NCBI GenBank assembly: GCA_027451785.1 | Contig: DAIDIS010000261.1 | Coordinates: 1 to 27,306, forward strand | Source: Acidimicrobiales bacterium | GTDB taxonomy: Bacteria > Actinomycetota > Acidimicrobiia > Acidimicrobiales > JAKAVM01 | Direction of reading: 5' to 3' | Length of the DNA stretch: 27,306 bases | Part shown: positions 22,555 through 27,306 of the stretch, in pieces | Position numbering within the stretch: position 1 is the first letter of the stretch | Layout of the letters: every line of letters begins with the position of its first letter | Made by a program: the position numbers and the translations under genes | The notes under the pieces: generated by a model | What the model was told of the DNA's origin: nothing | The model's input: the letters and a program-made list of their open reading frames with translations, nothing else | Databases searched by the model: none

Positions 22555-23994
22555 TCACCGACAAGCACAGGCGGATACAAAGCGCTCGGCAAGCTGAAGC
22601 GATCCTGGAAGCAAAACATGCAGGTAGGAGGCTAGAAAATTTGCACCAGCGAAACCTCCCGAAGTGGTTCCTTGCCTACCTGACAACTCCAATGAGGAAC
22701 CTGGTGGTGACGACCGTGAGTAATGAAACTCATGGCCCCACATGACGGCGCCCGCAGGACCTAAGACATTCTCGGTCATAGAGATTGCCCTTCGATACCC
22801 CAGAGTTAGCGTCGGCGACATCGTGCACTCGGCTGGAATCAAGTCACACATAGGGTGGCCGTCCACGGAGGAGGAGAGGTACATCATCCCGGCACATTCC
22901 GCCCAGGTTGGCATTCCCTCATTGAAGGCCGCCCTAATTTGTCGCATTAACGGCGTGTTGGATGAGAGCTTGGGAGCGTATATCTCAGGAAATCCCCCTC
23001 CAAGGTAAAGGCCGTCGGTTCCGTGGGGGAGCGCTTCGTCCGTCAATGGGTCGAAGGGGGCGATCGTTGCTCCTGCTTGAGCCAATATTTCGAGGTTCTC
23101 TGAATAGGCAAACGTAAACGCCTTGCCGGATGCAACCGCCACTGTCGGCGATCCGCAGAATTGTGGCCTTGGAGGCGTGGCCACTCGAAGCGTCTCAGCC
23201 CGCCTTGCCACGGCGAGAATACCGTCAACGTCCAGGTGAGCTTCGACCGCCGCACCAAGCATTTCCAAGGAATCAACGGCTGACGGCAATCGCTCTGCGA
23301 CGGGAACAAGGCCTAGATGTCGGTCCCTCCAAGAAAGCGAAGGATCGCGCGGCAAAGAACCTAGGATGGGGGGAGCGGACCTTCCCAAAGATGAAATCGA
23401 AGCTCGCAGTTCCGAATCGTGATTTGGGCTTGCGACTCCATTGAGCACAATCCCGGCAATGTTGATCTCTGGGTTGAACCGGCTGAATCCCATAACAACG
23501 GCACCAGCAGAAGAGCTGAGTGATCGGGAATCGACAACCAGCACAACCGGGGACCTCAAGCTCCGTGCAACGGAGGCTGTTGAGCCGAGTGAGCACCTTG
23601 GGTCGTAATCACCCAATAGAGCGGGGTCATTGTTGCCCGGCCCACTTGCCTCGGCGGCGCCGTCGAACATGCCCATTACGCCTTCCACGACCATAACATC
23701 AGCCCCGTCGGTGCCTGTAAAGCGGGCTCCTGCAGACTGCAGCAAAGATTGCCTCCCGCATATCCACTCGTCGAGATTTACCCCGGCCCTTCCGCACGCC
23801 AAGGCATGGTAGCCGGGGTCAATGTAATCAGGGCCAACCTTTGCAGGTGAAACCTTGAGTCCCCGTGCCGTCAAGGCCTTCATCAGCCCGGTTGCAACCG
23901 TCGTCTTTCCGGCACCCGAACTCGTACCTGCAATTACTACCCGGGGACCCAGTTCGTTGTGGAAGGCGGCTGGCGTAACAGCAACCTTCCTCAG
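22555..23994 (-). CDS. cobB: Cobyrinate a,c-diamide synthase (CobB/CbiA)
   Basis: CobB/CbiA amidates the a and c side chains of (cobalt-)cobyrinate using ATP and glutamine. The ATPase half needs the P-loop VVIAGTSSGAGKTT, followed by KVGPDYIDPGYH and VVEGVMGMFDG. The glutamine amidotransferase half has LYLGGGFPEIYA, the nucleophile Cys in WAECAGMMYL and the late GHEFHYS. The first ATG in frame (23883) comes after the P-loop, and there is no ATG, GTG or TTG upstream in the open frame. CTG at 23994 overlaps the cobO stop as CTGA, with AAAGG nine bases upstream, giving 479 residues. CTG at 23952 is the other option. The true gene must start at or upstream of 23952. Confidence 0.92.
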   Translation of the reverse strand: MRKVAVTPAAFHNELGPRVVIAGTSSGAGKTTVATGLMKALTARGLKVSPAKVGPDYIDPGYHALACGRAGVNLDEWICGRQSLLQSAGARFTGTDGADVMVVEGVMGMFDGAAEASGPGNNDPALLGDYDPRCSLGSTASVARSLRSPVVLVVDSRSLSSSAGAVVMGFSRFNPEINIAGIVLNGVASPNHDSELRASISSLGRSAPPILGSLPRDPSLSWRDRHLGLVPVAERLPSAVDSLEMLGAAVEAHLDVDGILAVARRAETLRVATPPRPQFCGSPTVAVASGKAFTFAYSENLEILAQAGATIAPFDPLTDEALPHGTDGLYLGGGFPEIYAPKLSSNTPLMRQIRAAFNEGMPTWAECAGMMYLSSSVDGHPMCDLIPAECTMSPTLTLGYRRAISMTENVLGPAGAVMWGHEFHYSRSSPPGSSLELSGRQGTTSGGFAGANFLASYLHVLLPGSLQLAERFVSACACR

Positions 23995-24566
23995 AACTCG
24001 ATGCCTTTCATGGCGGTAATTCCTTCGTCGAAAGCGTGTTTAACCTTTGTCATCTGGGTCACGGTATCCGCAACGGCAATTATCTCATCGGGAGCATTTC
24101 TTCCGGTAAGCACGAGGTTGGTTTTGGGAGCTCGCGCCTGGATGGCCTCAACAACCTCCTCCACCGGGACCCACCCGTATTTCATTGCATAGGTAATTTC
24201 GTCCAAGATGAGGAGGTCGAAGTCGCCGGAGGACATCATCTCCTTGGCAACATCAAAAGCATGCCGGCCCTTGGCTGCGGTTTCGTCCAAGTCGCCGGAT
24301 TCCCAGGTGAATCCATCTCCGAGAGTGTGCCAAGGAATCGAAAGGTGATCTGCCAACTTGCGCTCACCCGTTTTCCACTTCCCAGACTTTATGAACTGGA
24401 CTACGCCGACTCTCCAACCTCTCGCCCATCCTCGACCCATAACCCCAAAAGCCGCCGACGACTTTCCCTTACCTTCGCCCGTGTTCACCAGCACGATTGA
24501 AGGAACTCTCTTCCGCTCCTTGATCTTTGCGCTTCCTCTGGGCCCCTGCGTGCTGTCGGTCTCCAT
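23991..24566 (-). CDS. cobO: Cob(I)yrinic acid a,c-diamide adenosyltransferase, CobO/BtuR type
   Basis: CobO transfers the adenosyl group from ATP to the reduced corrinoid cobalt. The P-loop reads NTGEGKGKSSAAFG (28-41), followed by RGWRVGVVQFIKSGKWKTGE (49-68), the family pattern. LDEITYA is the acidic motif in the second half. At 191 residues it is full length. ATG at 24566 shares a CCATGG palindrome with the presumed ATG of cobU on the other strand. No Shine-Dalgarno is visible, so a leaderless transcript is possible. It is the first gene of the minus-strand cob arm. Confidence 0.96.
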   Translation of the reverse strand: METDSTQGPRGSAKIKERKRVPSIVLVNTGEGKGKSSAAFGVMGRGWARGWRVGVVQFIKSGKWKTGERKLADHLSIPWHTLGDGFTWESGDLDETAAKGRHAFDVAKEMMSSGDFDLLILDEITYAMKYGWVPVEEVVEAIQARAPKTNLVLTGRNAPDEIIAVADTVTQMTKVKHAFDEGITAMKGIEF

Positions 24567-25281
24567 GGCATCAAAGGTAGTGTTTCGCGGCGTGATAGTC
24601 CTTTTTGTTGGAGGCGCAAGGTCCGGTAAGTCCTCGCTTGCCGAGAAGTGCGCACGCCAACTTTCGCAGAAGAATCCACCGCTGGCCTACGTTGCTACAA
24701 CCTATCTTGCGCCCGAGGGTGACCCGAGTTTCGATGCCGACCTTGCTTCAAGGATTGCCGTGCACAGAAGGCGCCGCGGTGGAGAATGGCTGACCGTGGA
24801 GCTGTTCGGAGACTCGCTTCGACCATGGATGGGCGCCTACGAGGATTCTTGTAATAGAGACTCGTCAGCGGCTTCAAGCGACCTGCCGGTGTCCGAAGGT
24901 GCTCGGGCATCTGCATCCTCAAACGCGGTGATCACCCTTGCAGACTTAGCGGAGAGGCTGGAAGGTCTGGAAGGCACGGTTCTTCTCGATTCCTTCGGGT
25001 CTGTCGTTTCCGCCCTGGAATTCTTTGACGGTGATGCTCGGGGATTTGCGGAAAGAATCTCGACATACTTCAGCGGAAGCGGCCCGAGAAATCTGGTGAT
25101 CGTTACTGACGAGGTCGGGTTGTCTGTCCATCCGGAGACGATGGCAGGGAACAGGTTCCGGGATGCCCTTGGCGCCTTCAACCAAGTCCTCGCGGCAACT
25201 GCCGATGAGGTCTGGCAGGTTAGCGTCGGGTTACCGGTTCGCCTTTCGCCGAGTAAGTTGCCCTCTTGGGCCAAGGATTAG
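24565..25281 (+). CDS. cobU: Adenosylcobinamide kinase / adenosylcobinamide-phosphate guanylyltransferase
   Basis: CobU phosphorylates adenosylcobinamide and then transfers GMP to it in nucleotide-loop assembly. The P-loop is FVGGARSGKSSLAE; further blocks are VHRRRRGGEWLTVE, TVLLDSFGSVVSALEF and IVTDEVGLSVHPET..GNRFRD, which fit the family. A 50-residue Ser/Ala-rich insertion near the middle is unusual. The open frame extends back to 24358, but this would lie entirely across cobO. Realistic starts are ATG at 24565, GTG at 24580 or GTG at 24592; the last is only 6 codons before the P-loop block. None has a good Shine-Dalgarno. Confidence 0.92.
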   Translation: MASKVVFRGVIVLFVGGARSGKSSLAEKCARQLSQKNPPLAYVATTYLAPEGDPSFDADLASRIAVHRRRRGGEWLTVELFGDSLRPWMGAYEDSCNRDSSAASSDLPVSEGARASASSNAVITLADLAERLEGLEGTVLLDSFGSVVSALEFFDGDARGFAERISTYFSGSGPRNLVIVTDEVGLSVHPETMAGNRFRDALGAFNQVLAATADEVWQVSVGLPVRLSPSKLPSWAKD

Positions 25282-26045
25282 TGACGAAGTTGAGCGACTT
25301 CTTGGGTGCGATCTCGTTCTTGACCGTATTTGGCGGCGCAAGACGCCTTACCAAGGGTTCGGCACTCGCATTTCCGCTCGTTGGGCTGGCTTTGGGTGCA
25401 GTTTTGGGGGTGGGCTGGTGGGTGCTCGAGCAAGCATTCGCTCCCTTAGTGGCAGCTACCTTGATAGTCGGTGCCGACGCTGTATTTACCGGCGGCCTGC
25501 ATCTTGACGGGCTGGCCGATGCAGCAGACGGGCTCCTTTCCACTGCCTCAATGGAACGTGAGCGGCGTCTCGAAGTAATGAGGGATCCCCGTGTCGGCGC
25601 CTTGGGAGTCGTCGCAGTGGTAGTGATTTTACTGATGAGGGTGGTCGCTCTTTCATCAGTTCATCTCGGTGTGAGCCAAAGCGCGGCGGTAATGGCGGGT
25701 ATCTGGTGCGCTTCCAGGGCATCTATGGCCATGGCCCTAAGGGTTATGAAATACGCCAGAACCCAGGGACTGGCCGCCGCTCTTGCGGAAGGGAAAGTCT
25801 CGGGCGGGTACCTATCGGGGATCTGGCTGGTGTCTGCGATCGCGGTTATCCCACTTGCGCTTTTGTGGGTCGGGTTGGGTAATCCGCTTGAGGCGGTGGT
25901 GATGGTCGGAGCGTATTTAGCTGCGGGTGCCCTGACCCTTTCACTCTCGGAAATCCGGCTGGGTGGGTATACGGGAGACGTATTAGGGGCATGTGGTTTA
26001 GTGATGGAGACTGTCGCGTTGGTTGTGATGTCGGCCGCTTGGTAA
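25281..26045 (+). CDS. cobS: Adenosylcobinamide-GDP ribazoletransferase (cobalamin synthase)
   Basis: CobS is the integral membrane enzyme that joins AdoCbi-GDP with alpha-ribazole. It has the hallmark GGLHLDGLADAADGL, followed by VMRDPRVGALG, and several hydrophobic spans. A late GGYTGDVLGA is the second acidic family motif. At 254 residues it is normal length. GTG at 25281 overlaps the last base of the cobU stop, with AAGGA just upstream. TTG at 25266 is an alternative, five codons earlier. Confidence 0.96.
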   Translation: MTKLSDFLGAISFLTVFGGARRLTKGSALAFPLVGLALGAVLGVGWWVLEQAFAPLVAATLIVGADAVFTGGLHLDGLADAADGLLSTASMERERRLEVMRDPRVGALGVVAVVVILLMRVVALSSVHLGVSQSAAVMAGIWCASRASMAMALRVMKYARTQGLAAALAEGKVSGGYLSGIWLVSAIAVIPLALLWVGLGNPLEAVVMVGAYLAAGALTLSLSEIRLGGYTGDVLGACGLVMETVALVVMSAAW

Positions 26046-26069
26046 ATGGAATCAAAGTGAGAGAGCCGG

Positions 26070-27065
26070 ATGGTGGTTGACGCTTACAGAAATGCCGTCG
26101 CAGCGAGTGCAGGTACGGCGATCGACATGGCTATCGGAGAGCGATTCTTGAATCCTCATCCCGTCGCGGTCTTCGGGTCTTTCCTTGAAAAATTGGAGCA
26201 GCGGATGTGGCGAGATTCCAAGGGTTCGGGTGCCATTTACACCGCTACAGCGCTTGCAGGGGCAATGGTGCCTCAAGCACTTGTGCCGCGAGGATGGGCT
26301 CGCAACGTCGCCTCCTCGTATGTTGCGTCGGCGCCTAGCGGTCTTTGGGGTCAGGCGCTCGAAGTCAAGTATCTACTGGAGTCAGGTGACCTTGTCGCGG
26401 CGAGGAGGTCCTTATCTGCGATTGTCGGCCGTAGTACGGAAACGCTAAGCGTCGGCGAAGTATGCGCTGCGGCGATTGAAGCCGTCGCAGAGGGGACAGT
26501 GGACGCCGTTGTCGGCCCTCTGTTCTGGGGAAGTGTTCTTGGGGCCCATGGTTCGGCGGGGTTCAGGGCCCTGAATACGCTGGATTCGATGGTCGGCTAC
26601 AAATCACAGCGGTACCGCAATTTCGGGTGGGCATCGGCGAGGGCTGATGACGCGGCCTGCTATCTGCCGGCAAGGTTGTCCCTACTTTCCTTGCTGATAG
26701 CGATGCCGCTTAGATCTCCCTCTGTCCTCTCAGCCGTCCGTGAGTATTCCAAAAATCACGAGTCGCCCAATGCCGGACTAATGGAAGCCGCCTTCGCCGG
26801 TGCCTTGAAGGTTTCTTTGGGTCGGGGGGCTCAATACCCGGAGAAGGCCGATGGCAGGAGTAAGCCGTCGCGAGGGCACGAGCTTGATACCCCGTCATTC
26901 GGCTCGGGCCCAGCTCCGACAATTCACGACATAGGCCGGGCAGTCAGCATCTCTAAGTCGGTCACCATCATCTCGGCAGGGTTACTGGTCACCACCTCCA
27001 GGTACCTGGTCCGAATCAATCGACGCAATCGTCGAAGTGAAGAGAGGGCAATCGCGGCGGTGTAG
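26070..27065 (+). CDS. cbiB: Adenosylcobinamide-phosphate synthase (CbiB)
   Basis: CbiB (called CobD in some species) is a membrane enzyme that attaches the aminopropanol (phosphate) arm to adenosylcobyric acid. Family features are DMAIGERFLNPHPVAVFG near the N-terminus, the SGDLVAARRSLSAIVGR block (105-121), DAVVGPLFWG (145-154) and NTLDSMVGYKSQRYRNFGWA (169-188). ATG at 26070 follows cobS by 24 bases with GAGAG upstream. The protein is 331 residues, normal length. The charged C-terminus RINRRNRR is cytoplasmic by the positive-inside rule. Confidence 0.96.
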   Translation: MVVDAYRNAVAASAGTAIDMAIGERFLNPHPVAVFGSFLEKLEQRMWRDSKGSGAIYTATALAGAMVPQALVPRGWARNVASSYVASAPSGLWGQALEVKYLLESGDLVAARRSLSAIVGRSTETLSVGEVCAAAIEAVAEGTVDAVVGPLFWGSVLGAHGSAGFRALNTLDSMVGYKSQRYRNFGWASARADDAACYLPARLSLLSLLIAMPLRSPSVLSAVREYSKNHESPNAGLMEAAFAGALKVSLGRGAQYPEKADGRSKPSRGHELDTPSFGSGPAPTIHDIGRAVSISKSVTIISAGLLVTTSRYLVRINRRNRRSEERAIAAV

Positions 27066-27075
27066 CCTTGCAGCC

Positions 27076-27306
27076 GTGTTCAAAGCACCCGAGCCTGGTT
27101 CCCATGGGGGGGACGGGTACAAGCTCGCTCTGTCGCTTGGTATCCCCGTAGATGCAGTACTCGACCTCTCGGCGAGCTTCAATCCTGTTGCTCCTGATGT
27201 CCTCAAGCTGGTTGAAGCCCATTGCGGATCCATCTCGAGATACCCCGATCCGACCGAAGCCGAGGCGATGTTAGCGGGCGCTATCGGCGTCCCCTCCGAA
27301 AATCTT
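27076..27306 (+). CDS. cobC: L-threonine-O-3-phosphate decarboxylase, N-terminal part (cut by window end)
   Basis: The frame from GTG at 27076 stays open to the last base and encodes 77 residues. HGGDGYKLALSLGIP, then DLSASFNPVAP and ISRYPDPTEAEA, match the N-terminus of the PLP-dependent aminotransferase-fold enzyme called CobC or CobD. It makes (R)-1-amino-2-propanol phosphate for the arm that CbiB attaches, so its place directly after cbiB makes sense. Only 10 bases separate it from the cbiB stop. The PLP lysine is beyond the window. Confidence 0.9.
   Translation, partial: MFKAPEPGSHGGDGYKLALSLGIPVDAVLDLSASFNPVAPDVLKLVEAHCGSISRYPDPTEAEAMLAGAIGVPSENL

Overview
The window reads as a chromosome segment of a moderately GC-rich actinobacterium. 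Pointers are many TTG and GTG starts, tightly overlapping genes, a DUF3817 membrane protein beside its usual small partner, an LPxTG surface protein and Cys-paired 'SVSC' repeats. I would guess the Acidimicrobiia, but this is an inference from gene style and not a proof.

Left part (1-12.6 kb), mixed housekeeping and accessory genes. It opens with the 3' end of a sortase-anchored surface protein followed by a strong terminator. Next come a class II aldolase/adducin-family protein with an overlapping TetR-type regulator, then an aldo/keto reductase and a MaoC-type hydratase on the opposite strand. A PilZ protein and two small membrane proteins follow. After these are a large polytopic GT-C-like membrane protein, an endonuclease/exonuclease/phosphatase-family enzyme, a cold-shock protein, a membrane GAF-GGDEF diguanylate cyclase and an aldehyde dehydrogenase.

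Right part (12.7 kb to the end), an almost unbroken cobalamin biosynthesis locus of the early-cobalt-insertion (anaerobic-type) pathway. It has two arms diverging from position ~24565. The minus arm runs cobO, cobB/cbiA, an SGNH/repeat protein, cobI/cbiL, cobM/cbiF, cbiD, cobL (cbiET), a cbiG-cobJ fusion, a 2[4Fe-4S] ferredoxin, cbiC and cbiX. The plus arm runs cobU, cobS, cbiB and the start of cobC/cobD, which is cut by the window edge. Together these cover cobalt chelation, most ring methylations, ring contraction and opening, methyl migration, a,c-amidation, adenosylation, the aminopropanol-arm synthase and nucleotide-loop assembly. Not seen here are precorrin-6A reductase (cobK/cbiJ), cobyric acid synthase (cobQ/cbiP), cobT and the precorrin-2 supply genes.

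The most notable points are: an extracytoplasmic seven-repeat SGNH protein wedged between cobB and cobI; a dedicated ferredoxin in the ring-building operon; the cbiG-cobJ fusion; two genes (cobB and the EEP nuclease) whose conserved N-termini lie upstream of any ATG, GTG or TTG and so imply CTG or another rare start; and divergent cobO/cobU start codons that share one CCATGG palindrome. I found no clearly new defence or mobile system, CRISPR array, tRNA, rRNA or insertion sequence.
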